A stretch of 29,833 nt of DNA from Lachnospiraceae bacterium UBA3774 (lineage in GTDB: Bacteria > Bacillota > Clostridia > Lachnospirales > Lachnospiraceae), in NCBI GenBank assembly GCA_002369255.1, contig DFFO01000021.1:1-29833 (forward strand). Reading direction: 5' to 3'. Every line of letters starts with the position of its first letter. Within the stretch, counting starts at the first letter, position 1. Shown here one piece after another: positions 17,196 to 25,204 of this stretch. The position numbers were made by a program, and so were the translations under genes. Under the pieces are notes generated by a model that had not been told where the DNA came from, made no database searches, and saw only the letters and a program-made list of their open reading frames with translations.

Positions 17196-18569
17196 TTATT
17201 TCAGCGCTCTGATAGCCGCCGCCACATCGGCCACTCCAATAAGCTTTATTTTCCCGCCTGTCTCTATCCCCTTTACGTTTGACAAAGGAAGAATACAGGA
17301 ATCAAAGCCCATTTTGACCGCCTCGTTTACTCTCTGCTGCGCCATTTTGACAGCCCTTACCTCGCCCGAGAGACCCACTTCACCGAATATCAGGGTCTTG
17401 GGACTGACAGGTGTGTCGGTGTAGCTTGAGGCTATCGCGGTCACAATGCCGAGATCCAGCGACGGTTCCGATATCCTCATGCCGCCCGCGACGTTTATAT
17501 AAGCGTCACATTCCGACAGGCGAAGACCTTCTCTTTTTTCAAGAACGGCCATAAGAAGGTTTACTCTGTTGTAATCCGCTCCGGAAGCAGTCCTGCGCGG
17601 CTGTCCGAAATTTGTCCTGCAGATCAGCGCCTGGATTTCAAGAAGCATCGGGCGGCTGCCCTCAAGCGAGCAGGTAACCACTGAGCCCGAAGCCCGTATC
17701 TCGCCGCCTGAGATCAGGTATTCCGACGGATTGGGGACTTCGCACAGCCCCTCACCGCGCATTTCAAAAACGCCTATCTCATCCGTTCTTCCGAAACGGT
17801 TTTTTACTCCGCGTACGATACGGTAGGCAGCGCTTTTGTCTCCTTCAAAATAAAGCACCGTATCTACCATATGCTCGAGCATTCGCGGACCGGCCACCTG
17901 ACCGTCTTTTGTCACGTGGCCTACAATAAAGATCGTGATCCCTAGGCCCTTTGCCAGCTGCAAAAGTACGCTCGTGGATTCTCTGACCTGGCTGACGCTG
18001 CCCGGAGCGCCGGAGGCCTCGTCGCGGTACATTGTCTGGACAGAGTCGATAACCGCCACCTTCGGCATTTCTTTTTGAAGGACCGCAGCCACGCTGTCAA
18101 GATTTGTTTCCGCAAGAAAAAGCAATTCACCCGAAAACCCGCCCATTCTTTCCGCGCGCAGTTTTATCTGGCGAAGCGATTCTTCACCCGAGATATAAAG
18201 AACCTTTTCCCCTGCGGCCGCGATATTTCTGCATACCTGAAGCAGAAGCGTAGACTTGCCTATGCCGGGATCTCCGCCCACCAATATAAGCGAAGCGGGA
18301 ACGATACCTCCGCCCAGCACTCCGTCCAGCTCCTTTGATCCCGTACTTATACGGGATTCAGCTGAAAGTTCGATTTCGTCAAGCCTCTGCGGCACGGGAT
18401 ATTTTTGCAGTCCGGAGAGGGTCACTCTTCCGGCTGTCTTTTCTTCCTTTGCGGCAGGCGCTTCCACAAAAGTATTCCACGCCTTGCACGAAGGACACTG
18501 CCCGTTCCACTTTGCGGATTCATATCCGCACTCTTTACAGAAAAATACCGTAGTCTTTGATTTTGCCAT
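17196..18569 (-). CDS. radA: DNA repair protein RadA
   Basis: RecA-like ATPase that promotes branch migration in homologous recombination. The 457-residue product begins with a four-Cys zinc finger (Cys11, 14, 25, 28). The P-loop is GGDPGIGKST at 98-107. The RadA-specific KNRFG motif is near residue 255, and a C-terminal Lon-protease-like domain follows. The ATG follows CAGGAG. It is divergent from the nucleotidyltransferase gene and is the first gene of radA-gpsA-Nudix. Confidence 0.97.
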   Translation of the reverse strand: MAKSKTTVFFCKECGYESAKWNGQCPSCKAWNTFVEAPAAKEEKTAGRVTLSGLQKYPVPQRLDEIELSAESRISTGSKELDGVLGGGIVPASLILVGGDPGIGKSTLLLQVCRNIAAAGEKVLYISGEESLRQIKLRAERMGGFSGELLFLAETNLDSVAAVLQKEMPKVAVIDSVQTMYRDEASGAPGSVSQVRESTSVLLQLAKGLGITIFIVGHVTKDGQVAGPRMLEHMVDTVLYFEGDKSAAYRIVRGVKNRFGRTDEIGVFEMRGEGLCEVPNPSEYLISGGEIRASGSVVTCSLEGSRPMLLEIQALICRTNFGQPRRTASGADYNRVNLLMAVLEKREGLRLSECDAYINVAGGMRISEPSLDLGIVTAIASSYTDTPVSPKTLIFGEVGLSGEVRAVKMAQQRVNEAVKMGFDSCILPLSNVKGIETGGKIKLIGVADVAAAIRALK

Positions 18570-18612
18570 GCTTTTTCTCCTGACCGATCCTTCCGGCCGT
18601 TTGTTCTATCCT

Positions 18613-18642
18613 ATCATAAAAACCGCCAAAAATCAGTAGCAA
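18613..18642 (-). promoter_or_regulatory. Possible promoter of radA
   Basis: On the minus strand, TTGCTA (18637-18642) and TATGAT (18613-18618) are 18 bp apart, about 45 bp before the radA ATG. Moderate match. No convincing promoter for the plus-strand gene was found in the same gap. Confidence 0.4.
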
Positions 18643-18723
18643 GATCACCGGTTTTATGGTACGATTGTCTGCGGCTTTTTAACGGATATTTTGTCTGAAA
18701 ACGTATATTTGCGGAGGTAGATA

Positions 18724-19635
18724 ATGGACAAGCCCTGTTTGGTTATTATGGCGGCGGGTATGGGTTCGCGCTACGGCGGTTTAAAGCAGCTCGACACAGT
18801 GGACGCTGCGGGCCATATCATTATGGATTTTTCTCTTTATGACGCTCACGCGGCCGGCTTTGAGCGGGTCATCTTTATCATAAAGCCTTCCATTGAAAAG
18901 CTTTTCAAAGAAACCGTCGGCGCACGCGCAGAAAAATATATGCAGGTCGAATATGCCTATCAGACGGTCGATGATCTTCCGGAGGGTTACTTCGTTCCCG
19001 AGGGAAGAGAGAAACCCTGGGGAACCGCTCACGCGCTGCTTGCCGCAAGAGATCTGATAAACGGGCCTTTTGCCGTCATCAACGCGGACGATTACTACGG
19101 AAAACAGGCGTTCAAAGATCAATACGACTTTCTTTCCGGTCTTGATGAAAACGACAAGTACAGCTTTTGCATGAGCGGATACTATCTGATAAATACGCTG
19201 ACCGATAACGGTTACGTTTCAAGAGGCGTCTGCGAAACCGGCGGTGACGGCCGCCTTGTTTCCATCACCGAACGCACGCGTATCGAAAAGAAAGATTCTC
19301 ATCCGGCTTTTACGGAAGATGACGGAAAAACATGGACGACGCTTCCTGACAAGACTCCCGTTTCTATGAATCTGTGGGGCTTTTCAAGGAGCTACATAGA
19401 TTCCGCCATGGAAGGATTTCCCGCGTTTCTTGACAGAGCGCTCCGCGAAAACCCCATGAAGGCCGAATACTACGTGCCCACCGTTGTAAATACGCTGCTT
19501 GAAAAGGGCGCTACGGTAAAAGTAATTCCCACTCCCGATACCTGGTACGGCGTAACTTATGCAGAGGACAAAGCCACCGTAGTAGCAGCTATCGAAAAAA
19601 TGGAAAAAGAAGGGCTTTATCCCAAAGACTTTTAA
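18724..19635 (+). CDS. Nucleotidyltransferase, NTP_transferase family
   Basis: A 303-residue sugar-phosphate-type nucleotidyltransferase. The N-terminal signature AAGMGSRYGGLKQ (10-22) is the nucleotide-binding loop with the pyrophosphorylase Arg and Lys. NADDYYG (120-126) carries the metal-binding Asp, and EKPWGTAHALL (96-106) fits the base- or sugar-contact region. The fold class is clear, but the sugar or alcohol phosphate substrate is not. No kinase, sugar-modifying or lipid gene adjoins it to help. The ATG follows GCGGAGG. The ABC-F gene begins 31 nt downstream and is probably cotranscribed. Confidence 0.88.
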   Translation: MDKPCLVIMAAGMGSRYGGLKQLDTVDAAGHIIMDFSLYDAHAAGFERVIFIIKPSIEKLFKETVGARAEKYMQVEYAYQTVDDLPEGYFVPEGREKPWGTAHALLAARDLINGPFAVINADDYYGKQAFKDQYDFLSGLDENDKYSFCMSGYYLINTLTDNGYVSRGVCETGGDGRLVSITERTRIEKKDSHPAFTEDDGKTWTTLPDKTPVSMNLWGFSRSYIDSAMEGFPAFLDRALRENPMKAEYYVPTVVNTLLEKGATVKVIPTPDTWYGVTYAEDKATVVAAIEKMEKEGLYPKDF

Positions 19636-19666
19636 TCGGATATCATATATACAGAAAGGTTTTATT

Positions 19667-21298
19667 ATGATCCAGGCAATAAATGTCAGCTTGCGCTTTG
19701 GAAAAAAAGCGCTTTTTGAAGACGTAAACGTAAAATTCGTTCCCGGACACTGTTACGGTCTTATCGGTGCAAACGGCGCCGGAAAGTCCACTTTTTTAAG
19801 GATCCTCACGGGGGAGCTTGAGCCCACGAGCGGAGAAGTAGTCATTTCTCCCGGCGAGCGCCTTTCCTTTTTGAAGCAGGATCATTTCAAATATGACGAA
19901 GAAACCGTTCTCAACACCGTAATGCTCGGAAATCCCCGGCTGGTGGAAATATCGAGAGAAAAGGACGCGCTTTACGCAAAACCGGATTTTTCCGACGAGG
20001 ACGGCATACGCGCCAGCGAGCTGGAAACGGAGTTTGCGGAAATGGGCGGATGGGAAGCCGAGTCTGACGCGGCCTCTCTGCTAAACGGCCTTGGGATCGA
20101 GACAGAGCTTCATTACAGTCTCATGAAAGACTTAAACGGCAGCGAAAAGGTAAAGGTCCTGCTCGCTCAGGCGCTTTTCGGCAACCCCGACATCCTGCTG
20201 CTTGACGAGCCCACAAACCATCTCGATCTTGCCGCCATCGCGTGGCTTGAGGAATTTTTGATCAATTTTGACAATACCGTAATAGTCGTTTCTCATGACA
20301 GATATTTCCTGAATAAAGTCTGTACGCAGATCGCGGATATAGACTACGGCAAAATACAGCTTTATGCCGGAAACTATGATTTCTGGTACGAATCCTCTCA
20401 GCTCATGATCCGGCAGATGAAGGAAGAAAACAAGAAAAAAGAAGAAAAGATCAAAGAGCTGCAGGAATTTATACAGCGTTTCTCGGCAAACGCTTCAAAA
20501 TCAAAACAGGCTACCTCGCGTAAGCGTGCGCTGGAAAAAATCCAGCTCGAGGAGATCAGACCCTCGAGCCGTAAATATCCGTATATTGATTTTCGTCCCG
20601 AAAGAAGTATCGGAAATGAGGTTCTTGAGGTTCATGATCTTACAAAGACCATAGACGGTGTAACCGTGTTAGATCACATCTCCTTTGTTCTCGGAAGAGA
20701 AGACAAGGTCGCGCTGGTAGGCTCCGACGAGTTGGCAAAAACCACTCTTTTCCGCATTCTCGCCGGTGAATTGGAGCCCGACGAAGGCAGCTTTAAATGG
20801 GGCGTGACCACGTCTCAGTCTTATTTCCCGAAGGACAGCTCCGATGAATTTAAAGGCGATTATACCATTACCGAGTGGCTGACCGGTTATTCCGAAATAA
20901 AAGACGTCACTTATGTCAGAGGCTTCCTCGGAAGAATGCTCTTTGCCGGCGACGATGGAATGAAACATCTCCCCGTGCTCTCCGGCGGCGAGCGCGTGCG
21001 TTGTATGTTTTCAAAAATGATGATCTCCGGCTCAAATGTTTTGATGTTTGACGAGCCTACGAACCACCTTGATATGGAATCGATCACCGCGCTTAATAAC
21101 GGTATGATCAAGTTCCCCGGCGTCATCATCTTCGCAAGTCGCGACCATCAGATAGTTCAGACCACGGCAAACCGCATTATGGAGCTGATAAACGGCAAGC
21201 TGATCGACAAGATCACCACCTATGACGAGTATCTTGCCAGTGATGAAATGGCAATGAAGCGTCAGGTTTATCACGCGCAAAAAGAAGAGGACGATTAA
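19667..21298 (+). CDS. ABC-F family ATPase, YbiT/YkpA-like
   Basis: A 543-residue soluble tandem-ABC protein without membrane segments; ABC-F proteins act on the ribosome. Domain 1 has Walker A GANGAGKST (34-42), a variant signature LNGSEK (156-161, usually LSGGE) and LLLDEPTNHLD (177-187). A charged helical linker follows at about 245-300, rich in Lys and Glu. Domain 2 has a degenerate Walker A, GSDELAKTT at 352-360, where the usual last Gly is Ala. It has a normal LSGGERVR signature, MFDEPTNHLD, and SRDH where SHD is usual. Overall order and linker fit the YbiT/YkpA branch rather than known resistance ABC-F proteins, but this is judged by eye. AGAAAGG precedes the ATG. Confidence 0.9.
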   Translation: MIQAINVSLRFGKKALFEDVNVKFVPGHCYGLIGANGAGKSTFLRILTGELEPTSGEVVISPGERLSFLKQDHFKYDEETVLNTVMLGNPRLVEISREKDALYAKPDFSDEDGIRASELETEFAEMGGWEAESDAASLLNGLGIETELHYSLMKDLNGSEKVKVLLAQALFGNPDILLLDEPTNHLDLAAIAWLEEFLINFDNTVIVVSHDRYFLNKVCTQIADIDYGKIQLYAGNYDFWYESSQLMIRQMKEENKKKEEKIKELQEFIQRFSANASKSKQATSRKRALEKIQLEEIRPSSRKYPYIDFRPERSIGNEVLEVHDLTKTIDGVTVLDHISFVLGREDKVALVGSDELAKTTLFRILAGELEPDEGSFKWGVTTSQSYFPKDSSDEFKGDYTITEWLTGYSEIKDVTYVRGFLGRMLFAGDDGMKHLPVLSGGERVRCMFSKMMISGSNVLMFDEPTNHLDMESITALNNGMIKFPGVIIFASRDHQIVQTTANRIMELINGKLIDKITTYDEYLASDEMAMKRQVYHAQKEEDD

Positions 21299-21323
21299 TT
21301 AAAGATAATAGCTCTTATATTTA

Positions 21324-21350
21324 AAAACAGCTGTCGCAGGGAGTTGTTTT
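21324..21350 (+). terminator. Weak hairpin after the ABC-F gene
   Basis: AAAACAGCT pairs with AGTTGTTTT (9 bp, one G-U) around a 9-nt loop, 26 nt after the ABC-F stop. The T run is part of the stem and merges into the first array unit. It may be the terminator of the ABC-F transcript; if so it is weak. Confidence 0.4.
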
Positions 21351-21998
21351 CTGTCTAATTAGGCAAAACCGCACAACAGACAGAACCCCGGCGGCTGTTT
21401 TTTATGTCTAAATAGGCAAACTGTTCCAATTGACAGAAACTCGATGGCTGATTATTCTGTCTAACTGGTAAAATGTGGCGGCAGACAGAAATCCAAAGGC
21501 ATTTTTTTCTGTCTAAACGGGCAAACTGTTCCAATTGACAGAAACCACACAGGGAAATATTCTGTCTAAATAAGCAAAACCACAAAACAGACAGAACCCC
21601 GGTGGCTGTTTTTTCTGTCTAACTGGTAAAATGTGGCAGCAGACAGAAATCCAAAGGCATTTTTTTCTGTCTAAACGGGCAAACTGTTCCAATTGACAGA
21701 AACCACACGGGGAAATATTCTGTCTAAATAAGCAAAACCGTTCAATGGACAGAAACTCGGTAGCTGATTATTCTGTCTAAACCGGTAAAATGTGGCAGCA
21801 GACAGAAATCCAAAGGCATTTTTTTCTGTCTAAATAGGCAAACTGTTCCAATTGACAGAAACTACATGGAGAAATATTCTGTCTAAATAAGCAAAACCGC
21901 ACAATGGACAGAAACTCGGTAGCTGATTATTCTGTCTAACTGGTAAAATGTGGCAACAGACAGAACACCAGTGGCTGTTTTTTCTGTCTGACTGGCAA
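21349..21998. repeat. Tandem array of 52-53 bp palindromic-arm units (12 complete + 1 partial)
   Basis: Units start at 21349, 21402, 21455, 21507, 21560, 21613, 21665, 21718, 21771, 21824, 21877, 21930 and (partial) 21982. Each complete unit has a left arm TTCTGTC(T), a 20-23 nt loop, a right arm (A)GACAGAA, then a 16-nt spacer. The right arm is perfect in all 12 and the left arm in 11 (unit 2 has TTATGTC). Three classes are seen. A has loops with GGTAAAATGTGGC. B has GGCAAACTGTTCCAATT. C has loops with GCAAAACC. They run in A-B-C order over units 3-5, 6-8 and 9-11. The last partial unit keeps only the left arm and decays into unique sequence. I do not recognise the family. Its loops are shared among units, so it is not CRISPR. 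Confidence 0.92.
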
Positions 21999-22018
21999 AA
22001 AACAACAAAAGGCTCAAC

Positions 22019-22033
22019 AAGCGTTACACGCTT
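22019..22033. other. Short inverted repeat in the convergent intergenic region
   Basis: AAGCGT-TAC-ACGCTT, a 6-bp perfect stem with a 3-nt loop, lies between the end of the array and the prs terminator. No function can be assigned. Apart from this and the listed hairpins I see nothing in 21999-22063. Confidence 0.3.
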
Positions 22034-22063
22034 CGGCAAGAAATAACATTTGCCAACTAACAA

Positions 22064-22097
22064 AGACCCTGCTTGCAGATTTTTGTAAGCAGGGTCT
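22064..22097 (-). terminator. Strong hairpin terminator downstream of prs
   Basis: AGACCCTGCTT and AAGCAGGGTCT are perfect inverted repeats; with three further pairs (one G-U) the stem is 14 bp with a 6-nt loop. It sits about 77 nt after the prs stop and, read on the minus strand, is followed by TTTGTTAGTT. It probably ends the dnaD-dnaI-prs transcript and shields it from the array region. Confidence 0.7.
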
Positions 22098-22103
22098 GTT
22101 AAA

Positions 22104-22136
22104 ATTGTTTTTCCTTCGCTTTTCCGCAAAAACAAT
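22104..22136. other. Second inverted repeat between prs and its terminator
   Basis: ATTGTTTTT and AAAAACAAT are perfect 9-bp inverted repeats with a 15-nt loop, between the prs stop and the stronger terminator. It may be a 3' UTR stem or accessory terminator. Confidence 0.4.
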
Positions 22137-22173
22137 GTTCCGGCAAACGAAGTCTTGTCAATTTTGTTTTATT

Positions 22174-23370
22174 TTATTCTTCGCTTTTCTTCTCCACTTC
22201 GCGCATAGCTTTATATTTTGTGACGCGATCCTTGATCTTGTCGTACGGCCAAATAAGGCTTTCGATGGAGGTGTCGTGATTCATAGTGTCGATCAGCAGG
22301 GCGAGATATTTGCTTACGTCAACGCTTCTGTAATACTTGCGCGACTTCGTTTCGGGATTTTGATAAATACAATTTGAGGTATATATTCTGTTGATAAGCC
22401 CTTCCTCAACGGCCTTGTCAAAGGTTTCCATACCCTTGGTGAAAAGTCCGAACGTGGCAAAGGCGAATATCTTGCGCGCTTTACGGGCTTTTAACTGTCT
22501 TGCTACGTCTAAGAGGCTGTCGCCCGAAGCGATCATATCATCTATGATGATAACGTCCTTGCCTTCAACCGACTCTCCGAGGTATTCGTGGGCGACGATG
22601 GGGTTTTTGCCGCCGACGATCTTTGTAAAATCTCTTCTCTTGTAAAACATTCCCATGTTTACGCCAAGCGCCGTGGAATATTCTATGGCTCTGCCCATTG
22701 CGCCCTCGTCGGGACTGATGATCATAAGGTGCTCAGAGTCGAGAGTCAGATCTCTTTCATTTTTGAGGAGCGCTTTGATATTTTGATAAACCGGGTTTAC
22801 CGACTCGAAGGTGCTGTATGGAATAGCATTTTGAACTCTGGGGTCATGAGCGTCCATGGTAACTATCGCCGAAACGCCGATATTTACGAGTTCCTGAAGC
22901 GCGATGGCACAGTCAAGCGATTCTCTCGAGGTGCGGCGGTGCTGACGACTCTCATAAAGGAACGGCATGATGACTGTGATCCTTTTTGCTTTGCCGTTTA
23001 CTGCGGCGATGATTCTCTTGATATTCTGGAAATGCTCGTCCGGCGAGAGCGGAACCTCTTTGCCGTACATATCGTAAGTAACGCTGTAGTTTGTTACGTC
23101 AGCCATTATAAACAAATCGTCGCCTCTTACCGACTGGCAGAGCATGCCTTTTGCTTCTCCCGAGCCAAATCTTGGGCAGGCAGCATCAACGATATATGAG
23201 TCCTTGTGATAGCCGTCGATTCCGTTTACTCTGTTTGAACGCCACATGGCGATGTATGCGTCCACCTTTTCCGCAAGCTCCTCACAGCCCGGCATGGCAA
23301 TGATGCCAAGCGACCCGTAAGGAATGGTATTTGCGTAAGTTTCATCCTTTGGTTGTTTGCTGATTGACAT
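22174..23370 (-). CDS. prs: Ribose-phosphate pyrophosphokinase, long form
   Basis: Makes PRPP from ribose 5-phosphate and ATP for nucleotide, His and Trp synthesis. At 398 residues it is longer than the classic bacterial enzyme (about 315). It still has the PRPP-binding loop VIIIDDMIASGDSL near 273-286 and the ATP-region segments MPFLYESRQHRR and TMDAHDPRVQNAIP. Extra sequence lies at the N terminus and in the C-terminal tail. Such long versions occur in Clostridia, in my recollection. The ATG follows GGAGGAAGG. It lies 18 nt after the helicase-loader gene, so PRPP supply and replication initiation appear to share one transcript. Confidence 0.93.
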   Translation of the reverse strand: MSISKQPKDETYANTIPYGSLGIIAMPGCEELAEKVDAYIAMWRSNRVNGIDGYHKDSYIVDAACPRFGSGEAKGMLCQSVRGDDLFIMADVTNYSVTYDMYGKEVPLSPDEHFQNIKRIIAAVNGKAKRITVIMPFLYESRQHRRTSRESLDCAIALQELVNIGVSAIVTMDAHDPRVQNAIPYSTFESVNPVYQNIKALLKNERDLTLDSEHLMIISPDEGAMGRAIEYSTALGVNMGMFYKRRDFTKIVGGKNPIVAHEYLGESVEGKDVIIIDDMIASGDSLLDVARQLKARKARKIFAFATFGLFTKGMETFDKAVEEGLINRIYTSNCIYQNPETKSRKYYRSVDVSKYLALLIDTMNHDTSIESLIWPYDKIKDRVTKYKAMREVEKKSEE

Positions 23371-23388
23371 TTCCCTTCCTCCGTAATG

Positions 23389-24384
23389 TTATTCTTTCCT
23401 GCCCGCGCCTTCTCTGCGCTTTTTTCTGCGGATATCAGTGTTAAAAAATCTGCATATCCGATAATTTTCTATAAATCTTGAGGAAACCCTTTCGGAATAG
23501 TTTTCCTTCAATTTTTCAAGATCGAGATTCGTTGAAATAATAGTGGATCTGTTTTTCAGTTTTCGTTCATTTATACAGTAAAAAAGCTGCGAAGAAACGA
23601 ATGAATTGTTAAATTCCGTTCCCAGATCATCGATGATGAGCAGATCACAATCCATGATCACGGCCTTTTCCTCCGACTCACCGCTTTTTCCGAAAGTCAT
23701 CTGCGCGAGCCGGTCAAAAAGCGTCGCTGCGGAAAGATATACCACGCTGTGTCCAGCAGCAATCACCTCTCTTGCTATGCAGTTTGAAAGAAAAGTCTTT
23801 CCGGTGCCGGCCGCTCCGATAAAAAGGAGATTGCTTTTTCCGGGAACAAACGGCGTCACAAACTCCTTTGCGATATCGTAGTTGTATTTCATGATCTCAT
23901 ACGCGCTTTTCCCGGTATTCGGATCAATCGTTTCCTTGTCAAAGTATTCAAAAGAAAACGTGTCGAAGTTTTCCTTTTCGAGAAGCTCCTTTATCTCGGA
24001 CGTTTCGTATAGCAGCCTGGTCATAAGCTGTCTGTAGCAGCTGCACCTTTTTCCGTTGACAAAGCCGGTATCCTTGCATAGTTCACAATCATAGCGCAGC
24101 TTGTCGTAGCATTCCGGGAATCCCCCGAATGAGAGGACCAGTTGCTTTTGCTCGATGAGGTCGTCTTCACGCCGCTTTAGAAGCTGCGCCTTGGTCTCAT
24201 CACCGTGTATCAGCGCAATGCTCCTGTCCGCAAAGGTGTCTTTTATGGCGTCTTCGAGCTCTTTGTAAGCGGGACATTTCGCATATATTTCTTCCATGCG
24301 CTCTAATAGAGCGTCCTGCTGCCGGCGCCGTCTGTCTTCATAAATGGCAAGTATCTGACTGTGCAGGCTGTTGCTACTTTGCAT
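23389..24384 (-). CDS. DnaI/DnaC-like helicase loader ATPase
   Basis: AAA+ ATPase that loads the replicative helicase. The 331-residue product has a charged N-terminal helical region. A Cys cluster at 100, 103, 114 and 116 (CELCKDTGFVNGKRCSC) matches the zinc-binding module of DnaI-type loaders. Walker A is GAAGTGKT at 190-197 and Walker B is LLIIDDLGTEF at 248-258. Arg-rich basic residues close the C terminus. The gene overlaps the DnaD-like gene by 11 nt, the usual partnership of initiation proteins in Firmicutes. Assignment to the DnaC/DnaI family is firm; calling it the sole loader is inference. Confidence 0.92.
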   Translation of the reverse strand: MQSSNSLHSQILAIYEDRRRRQQDALLERMEEIYAKCPAYKELEDAIKDTFADRSIALIHGDETKAQLLKRREDDLIEQKQLVLSFGGFPECYDKLRYDCELCKDTGFVNGKRCSCYRQLMTRLLYETSEIKELLEKENFDTFSFEYFDKETIDPNTGKSAYEIMKYNYDIAKEFVTPFVPGKSNLLFIGAAGTGKTFLSNCIAREVIAAGHSVVYLSAATLFDRLAQMTFGKSGESEEKAVIMDCDLLIIDDLGTEFNNSFVSSQLFYCINERKLKNRSTIISTNLDLEKLKENYSERVSSRFIENYRICRFFNTDIRRKKRREGAGRKE

Positions 24385-25156
24385 CGCGAAGCTCCTCGTA
24401 CATCAGCTCGTTAATATCATCGTCTCTTTGTTCAAAATTGTGGAACTTGTTTTTTGTCTTTCCCTTGTCCTTTGTCTTTTCGGAAAAGCTCTTCACCTCT
24501 TCTTTTGCCTGTTTGACGTCGGCTATGCCCTTCTTTGACCAGTCCTCCGCAACAGCACGGATATAACGGACGTTTGTTTTTCCCATGGAAACGCAATATT
24601 CGACGAGATATTCTATGACGTCAATGCAAAGACCACCCTTCGTCCTCATCCAGATAAAATGCTCGGTTTCGGCCTTTGTCAGCGTCTTTTCGAGATACTG
24701 TTCTATAACGAAAATCAGCTGCTTGAAATCTCCGTCCACGTCAAGAAGCTTTTCCGCGCTTTTTGTTTTTTCTTTTTTGGCCTTTTCGGGAGCGGACTCC
24801 TTTGCGGGAGCGGCTTCCTTTGCAGGGGCAGCCGCAAGAGTAAGCGTCGTTCCGCCGTCCGCCGCACCATCCTTTTCCTCGGGAAGATCCATCATCACGA
24901 GCTGCGTAAGCTCGCCGCCCTCAAAGTCAAGGGACAAAAGACCTGCTTTTTCCCAATATGAAAGCGCCCTGATAACGTCCTTTTCGGTGAACTCAAGCGC
25001 GTCTGCAAGTCCTGCTACGGATACGGGCTCATCCATCATGCGAAGGAGCATGAGGTAAACCTTTACATATTCGCCGCCCGCCTTAACCAGATATTTATCA
25101 ATAAATGCATTGGGAACGATAGTCTGTCCCCAGCGCATGCGATTAACTACTACCAA
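24374..25156 (-). CDS. DnaD-domain replication initiation protein (TTG start)
   Basis: A 260-residue protein with two DnaD-like parts. The N-terminal winged-helix region starts WGQTIVPNAFIDKYL and includes VYLMLLRMMDEPVSVAGLADALEFTEKDVIRAL. The C-terminal DnaD/DnaB_2 domain includes YLVEYCVSMGKTNVRYIRAVAEDWSKKGI. An Ala/Pro/Lys-rich linker (APAKEAAPAKESAPEKAKKE) joins them. I place the start at TTG 25156. It is preceded by GGGGAGG with 8-nt spacing and by a promoter at 25205-25233. An open frame runs 64 codons further up to 25348, but that extension crosses the promoter and DnaA boxes and has no family similarity. It probably works with the downstream loader to place the helicase. Confidence 0.88.
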   Translation of the reverse strand: MVVVNRMRWGQTIVPNAFIDKYLVKAGGEYVKVYLMLLRMMDEPVSVAGLADALEFTEKDVIRALSYWEKAGLLSLDFEGGELTQLVMMDLPEEKDGAADGGTTLTLAAAPAKEAAPAKESAPEKAKKEKTKSAEKLLDVDGDFKQLIFVIEQYLEKTLTKAETEHFIWMRTKGGLCIDVIEYLVEYCVSMGKTNVRYIRAVAEDWSKKGIADVKQAKEEVKSFSEKTKDKGKTKNKFHNFEQRDDDINELMYEELRDAK

Positions 25157-25174
25157 CTTTATTGCCTCCCCGCG
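25154..25174 (-). promoter_or_regulatory. Ribosome binding site and TTG start of dnaD-like gene
   Basis: On the minus strand GGGGAGG, then CAATAAAG, then TTG at 25156-25154. This decides the start over the longer upstream frame. Confidence 0.75.
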
Positions 25175-25204
25175 GCTTAAAAAATGATCAGTCGCGTGAG
25201 GCAA

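Noticed and set aside
21349..21998. CRISPR array
   Set aside because: Period and repeat look superficially right, but loops and 16-nt spacers recur in classes instead of being unique, only 7-8 bp arms are constant, and no cas gene is present.
21355..22135. Short minus-strand open frames within the array (76 and 101 codons)
   Set aside because: They are read from the repeat units themselves (recurring FCQLEQFA-like peptides), the 52/53-bp mix shifts the frame, and no good ribosome binding site was seen.
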